DNA of 64,000 nt. It comes from Prorocentrum cordatum (Eukaryota > Sar > Dinophyceae > Prorocentrales > Prorocentraceae). The stretch spans positions 62,001-126,000 of the forward strand of contig CAUYUJ010005736.1 of the NCBI GenBank assembly GCA_963575745.1. Direction: 5' to 3'. Shown here piece after piece: positions 1 through 11,426 of this stretch. Below the pieces are notes generated by a model. The model saw only the letters and a program-made list of their open reading frames with translations, searched no databases and was not told the origin of the DNA. Positions within the stretch are counted from its first letter, which is position 1, and each line of letters begins with the position of its first letter. The translations under genes and the position numbers were made by a program.

Positions 1-1
1 C

Positions 2-1049
2 GACGCGCTCGCCGACAAGCGCCCCGGGGAGATCTACAGCGACAGCAAGGGCCTCGTGACGCACATCGCTTCAGATGTGGGCCAGTCTACTGACAAGCGG
101 TTCCGTATCTTCGCCTCCATGGTCAATGAGGCCGTGCACCCCAACAGTGCGCTCAAGCTCAGCTGGATCCCGACCTGGGCTGTCGTTCCTCGGGGCTTGC
201 AAACACACCTATGGGACCCGGCAGCCACGCGCTGCCATGCTCGCCTCAGTCCTGTTCACCTGCCTCGGCAAGGTCAAGGGACAGCCTACGCCTACGCGAC
301 TATGCCAGACTACAGCTTCTACATATGCATGTTGACGTTCGCGCTGGTCCTCGGCATGACTATCGGTTTCGGCATCTTCATGACGCTCTGGACGATCATG
401 AGGCATAAAAAAAGGGATCGCCAACGAGGAGAGTGCCGCCGAGGCGAAGGCCATGGACGGCCGCATGCTCGACCGGGACGGCCGCATGCTCGGCCATCGC
501 CGCAACATACCACCTACAACTCCAGAGGATCGCGATCACGATGGTGACACCACGATGTCCCACGCGGACGTTTTCAGCAGCGCACAGGCATCGAGCTCAG
601 CAGCATCGGCTGCGATTCAACAGCCGCCGCCACCACCATCACCATATACTGCAACATCAGCACGGGGATCTGGACGATTAAGATCAGCAGAATCGCAGGG
701 CAGTTCGGCACCCGCACCACCAAGCGTTGTTACCGTGACGAGTTCATCGGGCTCCGTGTCCGCCACATCAACCAGTGTTGTATCGTGGAACGGCTCCTCA
801 CCGACGGTGCAGCCGGATGACATGCTCAGTTGCGTGACTGGTACTCCCCATCATGATGTTGTCACCGGGCACAACCCGCACAGTGTATACATCACTTGCA
901 AGACCTGCAAGAAGCATGCGTCGTGGCTGCTTCGGAATTATCATTTCGGCAACCCCGATGTCACGATTTTCCCGGAGAGTGTGATGAACGATCTCATGGG
1001 CCGCTGGTGGAACTCACATGCAGAGACTGCTGGCGAGGATCCGACCTGA
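2..1049 (+). pseudogene. copia-A: RNase H end and C-terminal tail of an LTR retrotransposon polyprotein
   Basis: This is the 3' end of a copia-type polyprotein; its 5' part lies outside the window. The reading opens with a D-S-K-G segment (about 44-55) and an HPNS...L-W-I-P-T-W segment, typical of the end of copia RNase H. The same order, with clear residue similarity, recurs in copia-B at 15969-17025 on the minus strand. A frameshift near 180-210 moves the frame, a second near 300 restores it, and a third near 450 moves to the frame that ends at 1049. The tail has a hydrophobic segment (about 325-400) that would span a membrane once, a proline/serine-rich linker, and a short C-x-x-C segment (TCKTCKKHASWL, about 894-930). 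The tail beyond RNase H is unusual for copia elements and is conserved in both copies here. Identity as a copia remnant is firm; the role of the tail is unknown. Confidence 0.8.
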
Positions 1050-1129
1050 CGGACAAACTGGCGAAGCCAAAAAAAGAAAAGTGAACCCCGCTTGATTTTC
1101 GGACGGCAGATTGGCCGATCGGACCGGAC

Positions 1130-1300
1130 ATATTCTACTGCTCAGATTTCATACCTGGCTACTCAACGTAAATCCGCATTGCGGCTCAGATTTTGTATTC
1201 GGCTATTCATACGTCGGTCCGCATTGCCGCTCAGGCTTCATACCCCGCTACAGATTTATGTACTCCGCATTGCTGCTCAGACTTTACGCCCGGCCAAAGA
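1130..1300 (+). repeat. Degenerate tandem repeat in copia-A 3' untranslated region
   Basis: About four imperfect units of roughly 45-55 bp share a core like CCGCATTGCNGCTCAG. They lie between the polyprotein stop and the LTR. Copia-B also has tandem repeats at this position, but with a different unit. Confidence 0.55.
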
Positions 1301-1658
1301 TCCACACGTAATTCCGCGTTTTTTTCATGAAGCGCCATTCGTTTCAGCGTGCATAGTTTTTTTATAGATGTGATGACGTTCACACACATTCAGCATTCAG
1401 ATCTTTTCTCGGTAAGATGGCTATATATTTTGGGGTTTTGTCGTTTCGCGATCGAACTCTTGCCATCGCTAGCTCTGCCTTTGATTAAGCGCCAACGGCG
1501 CTGAGAGCTGAGTATACCTTGCATGCCGTGCAAGCCGTTCGCTTGCTATAGATTATATCGATCACCATCTCCCTGCTTGCAATGCAGTTTCCGGCGAGTG
1601 ACTTGTTAGAGTCCCCGCTCAGGCTCGGCCCCGCGCCCGAGACGGCGACTAGGAGGAG

Positions 1659-1846
1659 TATGAATCAAGCTCACTCCCCAGGAATGTAAGAGGCCCGAGA
1701 GGGTTTCCCCCAGAAGCCTCGAGGGCCCTGTGGTTCATTCCTTGCTATCACCGCAGCGGTTGTATTTCGCACTAGGGCCCTTGGCCTTAGAGCTACGCCC
1801 CTCGCCGCGCGAGTAAGAAGATCAATCGCCAATCTTCAATATCACA
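1659..1846 (+). repeat. 3' LTR of copia-A
   Basis: The segment is homologous, in the opposite orientation, to both 219-bp LTRs of copia-B. It starts at TATGAATCAAGCTC, directly after a purine-rich tract (AGGAGGAG, 1651-1658) that fits a polypurine tract, and ends at ATATCACA (1846). At 188 bp it is shorter than the copia-B LTRs because of internal deletions. The first dinucleotide has decayed from TG to TA. Confidence 0.8.
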
Positions 1847-4385
1847 AGGCGAAGAACATTGATCCAGTATTGGTTTTGACAGGCGGGATGGAACCTTCAG
1901 GATTGGGCTGCTATCGGCTAGCTAGGTTGCAGAGTAAGAGCATTTTGAAATAAAGAATAGGAAGGTGAAGGTCTGAGGGGCACGTGGGCCGGGCCGGGGA
2001 TCTGCCCCATCCTGCCTCAATTCTGTCTTCGTCCCTCCTCGCGCCCCTCCAAACCCATCTCATCTCCTCCTCCTCTATCCTGCTCCATTATTATTCCTCA
2101 TGCTTGTCGCCCCTCCGATGGCGGCACGAGGACGAAAAGGAGAATCAGCAGCGAGCACTGAGATGATTCGAAGGACGACGAAGAGGAGATAGAGAGAACA
2201 TCGGATGATACTGCCCCAGCCCCTTCTGCATCGGACAAGCTACCCACATATCGTGCACAGATGACTTGGGAATCATCTCTGGCAGCCTGCCGATCGTCGT
2301 AGGAGGTGTATCGGGTGCGACGATCACCCGAGAGCGGTTTGGTGGACCGCTTGCTCGAATCGCAAGGCTGCCTGACATTTTCTCGAGCGAGGATGGGGCA
2401 GAGGAGGCAACCAGAGAGAGACGGGGCGGGCAGAGGGAAGGAGGGCAACGGCGGCGAGGAGGAAGAGGGGAGAACTGCGGCGAGAAGGGAGCGAGTCCGA
2501 ACAGATGAGGGAGGAGGAGGAGGAGCGGGAGGAGGAGGAAGAGGAGGAGGAGGAGGAGGACGAGGGGGGCCAGGGGGGCGGGATGGTAGGACGAGAATAG
2601 CGAGGACGAGAAAGAGGCACCGGGAACAGGACGACGACGACGACGACAACGCCGGTGACTGCGAAGGGCGACGGCGACGGCGACGGCGGCGACGGCGGCG
2701 GCGTCGACGACTGCGACGAACAGGGCTCGCTGTGCGCTTCGGGGCCCCCGCCTCGGTCACCTCGTGCAGCCGCCTGCGCGCGGCGGCGGCCCGCTGGCGC
2801 AGGCCTCCCGTGCCTCGGCCCTCGTGTCCCCAACCTACTCCGATTTGCACCATGCCTCCTGCATCTCCCTCCCTCCCTCCATCCCTCCTTTCTTCCTCAG
2901 CCTCATCCCCCCCGTTCCTCTCCCTGTTCCTCATCCTCATTCGCACTGTTCCTTCTCCTCCTCCTCCTCCTCCTCCTGCTACTTCCTCTTTCCCCCATCC
3001 TTTCCTTCTCCTTCTTCCCGCCATTACTCTCCTTCCTTCCTCTCTCCTCCTGCTACTCGGTTTCCTCCCTATCCCTCCTCCCTATCCTCCTCCCCTCCGC
3101 CATCATCAACATCATCATCACCACCAGCATCAACATCATCAACAGCATCATCATAAGCATAATCATTAGCAAGCAGCATCATCATCTCCACCACCACCAT
3201 CAGCAGCATCATCAACGTTGTCGTCGACAGCTGCAGCAGCCTTGCCGTCGTCATCATGATCATCATAATCAGCATCATCACCATCATCATCACCATCATC
3301 ATCATCCTCATCATCATCATGATCATCATCATCACCATCAGCATCATGATCATCATCATCACCAGCAGCATCATTAGCATCATCATCATCAGTAGCATCA
3401 TCATCATCGTCATCGTCATCGTCCTTATCATGATCCTCCTCCTCTTCCTGCATCTTCTCATCATCATCCTCTTCCCCACCACCACCATCACCACCACCCC
3501 CATCACCATGACCAGCATCATCCGCATCACCATGAGTCCCTCTTCGTCCTCCTGAGGCCTCGTCCTCGTTTGTCGTGGACGCCATCCTTCGCCTCACTTC
3601 CTGTTGCCCTCTTCTGGCCATTCCTTCCCCCCCGTTCGCCTCCTTGCACTCCTTCGCTAGCCACCTTGCCCCGAGAGAGGCAGAGTGGGATGGCGGGAAG
3701 CATCCAGCATGGGCTCCCCGTCCCCTACCAGCACCGCCGACGACGCCGGCGCTGACGACGACGCCGACGGCGCCCATGCCGACGACGCCGACGCCGACGA
3801 CGGCGGTGCTGGCCCCCTCTCGCCTCCCCTCCTGGCCCTGGGGTGAGAACCCTGCGCGATGGCAGGCAGCCCCGCAGAAGGGGCGCACGAGCCCCTCCCC
3901 TGGAGAGCGGCCTTCTCTTACCTTTCCCGATCGCGGCCGTTTACCGGGCCCAGCCGACCACCCCCTGAGGTGTCTTAGAAATTCCGTCGCGAAACGTGAC
4001 GTTACGGGCACACCCCCCGCTCCTCCCCCCCCCCACCCCACCCCCAGCAATGCCTGGAAATTACAAGAGCGCTTTCCAGGTGGCCTCCGAGCGCGACAGG
4101 CCGGGAGGCCAGAAGCGGGGCGCCAACCAGGATGCGATGCGATGCGATGCGACGGCCCTTGGAGGCAGGAAGGGGGGCCCGCCTGCTCCGGCATTGAGCC
4201 GGGCCGCAACAATAATGAATCACATATGATTACAGAAGGCAATGAAGGACAGTGCAAGATGGGAAGATGGGTGAGACAACAGTGGAAAGACAAGAGCACG
4301 CGTGGCTATGCATGAGAATCTATTGCAAGCGGCGCACAAGAGGAAGAAACACCATAACTCTGCAACATGATGTGCAATGGCGGCC
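1847..4385. other. Low-complexity intergenic DNA
   Basis: No credible gene was seen. 2030-3060 is dominated by pyrimidine/purine triplet tracts (CCT, GGA, CGG). 3720-3810 is GAC/GCC-rich. Long open frames here exist only because triplet repeats lack stops. 4120-4155 holds a short GCGAT tandem run. Confidence 0.6.
3100..3540 (+). repeat. CAT/ATC trinucleotide microsatellite
   Basis: About 440 bp is made almost entirely of CAT/ACC triplets. Several frames stay open, encoding runs of His, Ile/Ser or Met/Asp. This is a repeat, not a gene. Confidence 0.9.
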
Positions 4386-7167
4386 TCAGAATTCAGTCCA
4401 GCGCTTCTTCTGCCCGCCTTGTGAACGGCGGGGCAAGAACCGATGCCGCGGAATCCAGTCGAGGAGCCGCGCGTTCCATCGGGTGTCTTCGCACAGAGCA
4501 CCCCTGGCGGCAAGCTCCCGCTTGTACTTCTGTGAGAGCACAGTCCACTCTTCAACGTGGTGTTTTTTCAGCTAAGCCCAGGCATGCGTGAGTGGCGCGC
4601 CAGATGTACTCCACCCAATCCTCGCCCGGTCGCCACAGGCGCAGAAAAGCTGCATGCGGTCTGCCAGAGAAAGCAGGCGGTCGCAGAGCACTGACTTCAA
4701 CTTTGTGAAAGAAGCCCCTCCAGCAAAGATTATGTTAGTCAGCTCCGTCTCGTGGTATGCGTCGAACGTCAATTTCCTTCCCAAATATTTCTCTGCTTCC
4801 CCGCGTTGCAATACTCGAACATCGTGTCCCCCGCATTGGGCGTGCAGCGGCCGCTCTTCTGCGTTCGTGAGCACAACCGTCTTCCCCATGTGCAACTTCA
4901 GGCCATAATTTCTTGCCTCTCTTTCGATATCAACGATCATTCGCGAAACATCTCTCATGCAAGTGCACGCTAACAGGGCGTCGTCGGCGAAGCGAAGGTT
5001 AGTGAGGGGCTCGGGTGGGTCATCAATCACAATGCCATAATACGGACCACTCCTTCTTGCGTTCAAACTCCCACCTGCGCTTCAAGGTTCTGAATATTGC
5101 CTCCATTACCACAATGAAAAGAAAAGAACTAATGGGGTCTCCCTGCTTGACCCCTCGCGTAATGTCGAACAAGCGGCTCTACTCTCCTGCTGAAGCTGTG
5201 GCCCCTTGCTTTGCGTATGACCTCTTCGACAAATCGATGTACCCGTCCGGCACGCGCTGTTCCCGCAGCGCCTTCCACAAAGTATCGTGCTCGACGGTGT
5301 CGAAAGCCTTTTCAAAGTCTACGAGCCCCATCCACAGTTCAGCATTGCACCCGTTGCTGGCCTCTGCAATTAAGGCGACGGTCAGCAGATGATCTATTGT
5401 GCTGAATCGTTTGCGATATGCCGCCTGGCCGACCGATTGGCCTTCTGAAATGGTACCGCGGAGCCTGCCGCACAAGAGTTTGCTGAAGAGTTTGTACAGG
5501 ATGGCTAGGATGGCGACCGGCCTGTAGTTCGATGGCAAAGACGCGTCTCCTTTTTTGAACAGCACTGTGATGCGGCTCTCCATCTAGTCAGAAGGCAGAC
5601 GTTGGCTCGGATCCAGCATTGCGTTGAAGGTGCCCAGGATTAGCTCGCGCAGGAAGGGGCAATCCACCATGGCCATCTCAGCTGTGACCCCCCTGTCGTC
5701 GCCGGACCTGCCATTCCGCATCTCCTGGATTGCGTTTCTCAGCTCATCTTCCGTGAAATCGGGCACCCGGTCTCCGCCGCACATCTCGTAGGAGGATGCC
5801 CTATTGCCTTGTCTTGAAGTAGAATACAAATCCTCGTAGAACTGCGCGAAGGCTTCGGCTATAGATGCTTTGTCGTGCTCCAGATCCCCGTTCTTGTTTC
5901 TCACCTCCGTGATGTGCGTCTTTTTGTTCTTCCCCGTGATGGCGGCCAGACGTTGTAGACCACGGAATTCACCAAGGATTTCTGCGATGTCGTCCACGCG
6001 CTGTTGGCTGAGCCTGTAACGAATCAATTTCTGGATGGCTTTCCCCCACTCCACGCGCAATCGTTTCTTCTCCTCTGGCGTCCGGTCTGATGCAGGAAGC
6101 TGCCTCCGCAGGTGAATGAGCGCGCGGATTTTGACGTCCAAGGTCGATGCAGGCGTCTCCGGGCCTTTCGCATTTGAACACGACCTTGTCTTGTCTCGGC
6201 CCGCCGCTTCCTTCATGCACCGGTTAATCTCGTCCATCTTGTCTGCTGCTGAGAGCGCGTCCCACCGAGTTTCCCGGAGCGCAGAGTCGAGCTCTTGGGT
6301 GTGCGATTGTCCTGGCACCCACTTGTCACACCTCCGTTTCTTCAGCTCGGGCCGCCTATCCACGACGATGCACAAATCAAGGCGCGCCGGTCTATGATCA
6401 GAGCCAACATCGACGCTTCCGTCCACAATGCACTGCCGAATGTGCTTTTTCAAACTGATGTAATCGAGTTGAGACCGGCGATCTGCGTTCCGGAAGGTCC
6501 ACGCCTCTTCGGAGGCCGTTGCGAAAAACGAGTTTGCAATAACCATGTCGTGCATCAAACTCCACTGTGAAAGCAGATCCCCCCTTTCGTTCCGGATTGG
6601 CATCGGAGCACCGCCCATGAGACGAGGATCATCGTGTTCAGAACGAGGGCCAATCTCTGCATGGAAACCCCCTGCGATTAAAAACCGGTAGCCTCGCAAC
6701 TGAGCGTCATGATAACGACTCGCCACTTCACAGTAGAGTGCTTCAACAAGTTCCTCTTCTTGTTCAGCGTGCGGCATATAGACCGCAGCAACCCTGATTA
6801 CACCGAAGCTGTTTATTTGTATGTCTAGCGTTGCCGCCCTGTCAGACAAAGGCTGGAAACTCTCATGAACCCAACGCTGATGAAGTAGAAAAGCCACTCC
6901 TCGTGAGCGTCTGGTGCCGCCGCTGCCGAACCATCTGTGTCCGCGTTTCGTGTCCCACGATTCCACTTTCTGCTCACGCCATGTCTCCACAAATACTAAT
7001 ACGTCCCAGTGTTGATTACCCAACTCTTCCAAGCAACGCTCAACACGATCATCAAAATTCATCAACGAGTGCACGTTGTATTCATAAACGGTGAAACTTA
7101 CGGAATACTTTGCCTCCGGACTGTTCTCGCCTTCTGGTGATGGTGTACTCCCCCGGGTACTCCTCAC
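4386..7167 (-). pseudogene. LINE-1 ORF2: endonuclease-reverse transcriptase
   Basis: The product would nick target DNA and reverse-transcribe the element RNA there. The N-terminal ~250 residues form an exonuclease-endonuclease-phosphatase fold: VETW (catalytic Glu), YMPH, SQLDYI and GSDHRP are visible. The usual GDFN is replaced by GGFH, losing the expected Asp. RT follows, with SNYRPVAIL, VDFEKAFDTVEH (motif A), ITRGVKQGDP (motif B) and FADDALL (motif C, intact). At 5584-5586 a TAG sits exactly where a Trp codon (TGG) is expected in a P-D-W-x-x-S-x-I motif. A second in-frame stop lies near 5179, and two more stops follow near 5030-5050. The tail ends in KKRWTEF at 4386. It starts 25 bp after the ORF1 stop. 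Overall length, about 927 codons, is normal for L1-type ORF2. Confidence 0.85.
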
Positions 7168-7191
7168 TCTCCCTGGAAGGAATGTTGCGTC

Positions 7192-8230
7192 CTAGAGCTT
7201 CATCGCATCCGCGACGGCATCCTTCAGCGTCTTCGCGTCCGCCCCGATACCGGCTTCGGCAAACTTCCCTTCGTACAGCTCTACATCGCCGTCGTCCACC
7301 TCCCCCTTCCATTCGCCGACTCGAATGCGACCTGCGAGAAGTAACCCCTCGCCGGTGGTCGACCCGAACTTTCTCACGAACCATGCTGCCTAGCTCAATC
7401 ATCATTCTCTTGTACTTCCCGAGTGTCTTTCCGCGGATCCGCTCTTCACGGCTCTTTGAAGAAGATGCCCACAAAGCCTTCCCCTCAAACTCTGGCTTGG
7501 GTTTGCTGTTGAATTTGCGAACAAATTCGTATGAGAATTTCGGCGCCTGGAACCTTCTGAAGCCGACGCTGCCAAAGCTGTAGGCGTAGATCTCCTCGAC
7601 GCCCTCCACGTTGGTCAGCATCGAGTCTCTGATGAAGTCAGTCACAAGGGATTTTTCGGAATCTTGAGGGAAACCTCCAATGACAGCGGTGCGTGTGAAC
7701 TTGTCCGTATCCTCCACGTTGGCCGAATTCACGTTCGACTGCTTGCCTGGGATCCCCTTCATTGTGTCTGCGACGATCGTTTCAACATCAATCCGGGTTA
7801 GCATCTTTCCGCTCATCTCGTTCATCTGATCCTCCACCATGGTCACTTTCTCCATCGTTTCCTCCGCCCCCGCATGCGCCAGTCCTGCCTGCATCCTTAC
7901 TTGTGCGAGCTCGTCCCTGACCTCATGAAGCTCTGCCTTCATTTCCTTGAGGTTCGTCTGCAGGCGTTTCACCAAACCGACGAGCTGGTTAAGCACCCGG
8001 CCCTGGGAGACAGCCCACCCTGGCACCTTCTCGTCCTCACTCCCCTTGCTTCCCCTACTCCCCTTGCTCCCTTCCTCCACGATCGAACTGTCCGCATCAT
8101 CAACACACGCCAACTCTTCCCCCTCGGAGTCCACGTCGATCACGTCTTTGATGGCCCTGGACTTCCTCTCCGGAGTGAGCCCCGTGGATGTCCCAGACCC
8201 TGAACGCTTGGATGCTGTTTGTGCCGGCAT
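7192..8230 (-). pseudogene. LINE-1 ORF1: RNA-binding coiled-coil protein
   Basis: This is an L1 ORF1p-like protein, which in this family coats the element RNA. The N-terminal ~70 residues are acidic and low complexity. Heptad-rich sequence follows (about residues 75-155), then a segment starting FTRTAVIGGFPQD that resembles the RRM of L1 ORF1p. A frameshift near 7377 moves the reading to a frame that ends in DAVADAMKL at 7192. Without the shift the frame degenerates into arginine-rich sequence down to 7082. The first ATG (8230) is 110 bp downstream of the spliced-leader match, giving a plausible 5' UTR. Confidence 0.75.
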
Positions 8231-8340
8231 CGCTCAAGACAGTGCAGCGGCTGTTACTGATGGCGAGAAGAGATTTAAGTACAGGGTAGGATGGTGTAAG
8301 ATTTGGTGTAAGAGCGAGATAGCACTTGAGCGAGATAGCA

Positions 8341-8362
8341 CTTGAGCCAAAATGGCTACGGC
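8341..8362 (-). other. Dinoflagellate spliced-leader (DinoSL) relic
   Basis: Read on the minus strand, 8362 to 8341 matches the 22-nt DinoSL at every position: the degenerate first base is G and the end is TTTTGGCTCAAG. DinoSL is added by trans-splicing to nuclear mRNAs of dinoflagellates. Finding it in genomic DNA directly before LINE-1 ORF1 means a processed transcript was copied back. Downstream (8340 to about 8309) the 16-nt unit GCTCAAGTGCTATCTC occurs twice in tandem, the first copy overlapping the leader's last bases. Confidence 0.9.
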
Positions 8363-11081
8363 CTCCGCTGCCTCCCTTCTTCTGCGGCAACTCGTGGGAG
8401 CTTCCCATGCCATCAGGGCGACGAAATTCTAGGCCTCCTAGATCGGATCGAAAGATCGCGACGCATCGCCGATGCATCGCCGATGCGTCTCGATGTGGAG
8501 CCCGGTTTGCTTTACGTCGAGATCGCCGAAGAATCGCCGACATCGACGATGCGTCGCCGATGCATCGGCGACCTGGCGCGATCCTGGGCGCTCACACGCG
8601 ACCTTACGCAGGCAGCTCACGCGCCCGCATCGGTGAAGACGACCCCGTTTTTTTGTTGCGGCCGCTCATCTCGCTCTCGCGCACCGACGCGAGGCGACGC
8701 TACTCGACACGCGAAATCGACGCCAATCGGCGCTCATCGGCGCCAGCCGACGCTGGATCGACGCTCATCGACGCCGGGCCTGCGCGGCGCGGCGGATGGG
8801 CCGCCCGTGCCCGTGGCACGGGGACTCCGCGGAGGCAGCGGCCGACCATGGGGAAGGAAGGGGGGAGGAGCAGGAGGAGGAGGGAGGTGAGTGAAGGAGG
8901 AAGGAGGAAGGGGTCTCCTTCCTCCCCCCTCTGGGTCAACTCTTCGTCCCGAGTGGCTTCTGAACGGGCCCAGGGGCAAGGTGAGGGCCCCCAGAGGCCG
9001 AACCCGGCCCAAAACTTCCGTCCCGATTGTTGGTCACGACGCAGGCATGTCTGACGAGGCGAGGGCTGCGTGTGCCCCTTCCTCTCGAAAAGGGCGCCCG
9101 CTGGGCGCGCTGTCCGGGGAGTTCTGAGGGTCCTCCTCGTCCTCCTCCTCGCGCCCTCCCGCTCCTCGTCCTCCTCGTCCTCCTCCTCGCGCCTCCTCGT
9201 CCCTGCGGTCCTCCACATCCTCCGCCTCAGCTTCGTCCTCCGCCTCGCGCCCTCCCTGCGCTCCTCCTGCTTCCCCTTCTTGTCCCCATTCCCTCCCCTG
9301 GGAGGTCCAGGGAACGGTGAAAAATTCCTCCGTGTCCTGCGCCTTCTCCTGATCGCCCGTCTCCTCCCGACACCAATCCTCCTCCCGATCGCTCCTCCTC
9401 GTCTTCCGCCGCCTCCAAATCGCGTCCTCCCTGCTCCTCCCTCTCCCCACCCTTCCTCCCTCCCTTCTCACGGGTCCGCGAAACGTGGCTGATTCCTATA
9501 TAACAAAGAACGTGTTGCTGCTGGGCCTCCTCGAAGCTGCCCCAAAACGACCCCCAAACCACCTGATGGCTATTGCATGTGCGCCTTCAAACCGCTTCGT
9601 ACGGACTTGTTGCAGCTGACCAAGTCGTAGCTACCCCAGCCACCTCATGGTTATGCGACGATGCTCGCTCGAAAACACCGAACACATCACGGTGAACGTC
9701 GAACTCTGACACACCAGGGTGTTATCCAGCTGCTACCTGCAACGCGGCGACCCCCACAAGGAACCGGTAAATAGGGACTTCGACAAAAAAACGGCATCGG
9801 CACGGCATACCCGACTGAACTACAGCCCTGGGACGGAAATTCGGTTGACCTCTCTACTGGACCTTGCAGAGGCCTGGTTTGCGATGTCCTGGCTTCCAGA
9901 GCTCGGACCCACTCGTGGGCGGGAAGCATGTCCATATCCACGGCCTCGCGAGCACGGCCTGTGAGCTGCGACCACATGGATACGGGGCGTTTTGGTTCGC
10001 GGATGCCCCGAACGGAACATAGGAATGCGACCCCGTTTCTGCGGGATCGCACCACGGACTCCAGACCGCGAGGACGTGGATACGGATATGTTCGCTGCTC
10101 GTGGCCGAAGCTGACACTGCTCGCCCCTGCTGTGCCTCAGACTTCTCGATTCTACATCGGCCTCTGCTGGCGACTGGCCGGGCTTGCGGAGAGGCGCCCG
10201 AAGAGCCTCCCCCACCCAGAGCGCCCGTGGCCCCAAGGCGCCTCACTTCCGTGTCGGTTGTCTTGAGGCGCACGTCCAGCTGCTTCTGGGCCGGGGCAAA
10301 CACCCGAAAACACCGCGCGCCGTGCACTGCTGCTCCTTCGCCTCCTCTCCTTCCCCCGCCAGGGGCCGCCGGAACCTCTGAGCGCCTCCGGCAAAGCCCC
10401 GCGCCCCCTCCCCGCCCTCCTGCTCCTCAGCCTTCTCCTCCCGGGCAGTCCGCGCGGGCGCCCCAAAACGCCAAGGCGCGCCGCAATCTCCGTGCCTCAC
10501 CCACCTCCGCCTCCTCCTCCTCCTCCTGATCCTCCTCCTCCCCCTCCTCCTGCTCCTCCTCCTGCCCATCGTTGTGCATGCTGGGGGAGCGGGCCCTGAG
10601 CCTGACCGAAGTAGGGGGTCAGAAGAATCTGGCGCCCAGCGCGCGCGGATCCGCACACAGTAATTACGGAGGCAGTGCGGGCAGCCAGGGTGTTTCGCAT
10701 CCAGCCAGAGACCGACCCGCATCCAGAGGGGGCACGCGCCGAGATTACGGGAGCAAAAGAACACCCTGGCCCAACCTCACCTGGCTCCCCCTCCCCAGAG
10801 GGAGGGGGGGCAGGTGAAGGTAGGGTCAAGAGTTCTCTCCTCCTAGGTCGTTACAAAAGTTCGTCACGTCTCATGGGTGCGTCAAGATGATGCAAGTTTC
10901 GTCCGTCACTTCCGCGCGAGCGGGCGGGCGAAGGCTGACCCCTGCCCCGACCGCGCCAAGCTGCCCCCTTTCCCCCCCGTAGAATCCCAGCGGGCTGGGT
11001 CAAGAGCGGTCGGATCAAAAATCCAGGATTTCTGAATCTGGGATCCCTCCCATTATATTAAAAGTTTAAGAAAAAACGCAA
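8363..11081. other. Intergenic DNA without a recognised gene
   Basis: 8455-8580 contains repeated CATCGCCGATGC-like words. 8850-8920 and 9110-9470 are GGA- or CCT-rich, as is 10490-10560; the open frames there are repeat artefacts. 9560-10300 has average composition, but no frame looks like a known protein. Confidence 0.5.
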
Positions 11082-11134
11082 GATCCCACTGGGCGGGATC
11101 CCACTGGGAATAGAAATCCCACTGGGCGGGATCC
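11082..11134 (+). repeat. Short tandem palindromic repeat
   Basis: The unit ATCCCACTGGGCGGGATCC occurs twice (11082-11100 and 11116-11134), separated by a partial copy. Each unit is internally self-complementary (GATCCC...GGGATC). Confidence 0.7.
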
Positions 11135-11426
11135 TGCCGTGCCAACGCAAGATGACTACATCTCAATTCACGACTCAACTTTTGCAACGCCGATGTAGGC
11201 AGGCAGTGATTGGCCCACTCCCACCCTCCACCCAACCGAACCTCAACATATTCAGCGGTCGTCTTTGGATGGACAGCCACCAGGAACTAATACAGACCCC
11301 AGGTGCGCGACGCTGGGGCGAAGTGCGCCGCGCGTGCCAGGCGTGCCAGGCTCACCAACGCCCCTGAGGCCCATGCAGGAGATTATTGCACAATTATGTT
11401 TTGAGATGCGCATTTTCGCACGCATG

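Larger units (their letters stand above)
4386..8362 (-). mobile_element. LINE-1: L1-like non-LTR retrotransposon, decayed, with spliced-leader 5' end
   Basis: The element has two ORFs in the usual order. ORF1 (7192-8230) has a coiled coil followed by an RNA-recognition-like domain. ORF2 (4386-7167) has an apurinic-type endonuclease followed by reverse transcriptase. The 5' end coincides with a full spliced-leader match at 8341-8362, so this copy appears to derive from a trans-spliced transcript. No poly(A) tail or clear target-site duplication was identified, and the true 3' end may extend past 4386. In-frame stops and a frameshift mark it as a dead copy. Confidence 0.85.

Noticed and set aside
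2306-3380. Several open frames over 200 codons, on both strands
   Set aside because: They are built of CCT, CGG and CAT triplet repeats, give runs of single residues, and are open on both strands at once.
8700-9490. Overlapping open frames of 80-170 codons
   Set aside because: CCT/GGA-rich sequence, open in most frames, no motif in any of them.
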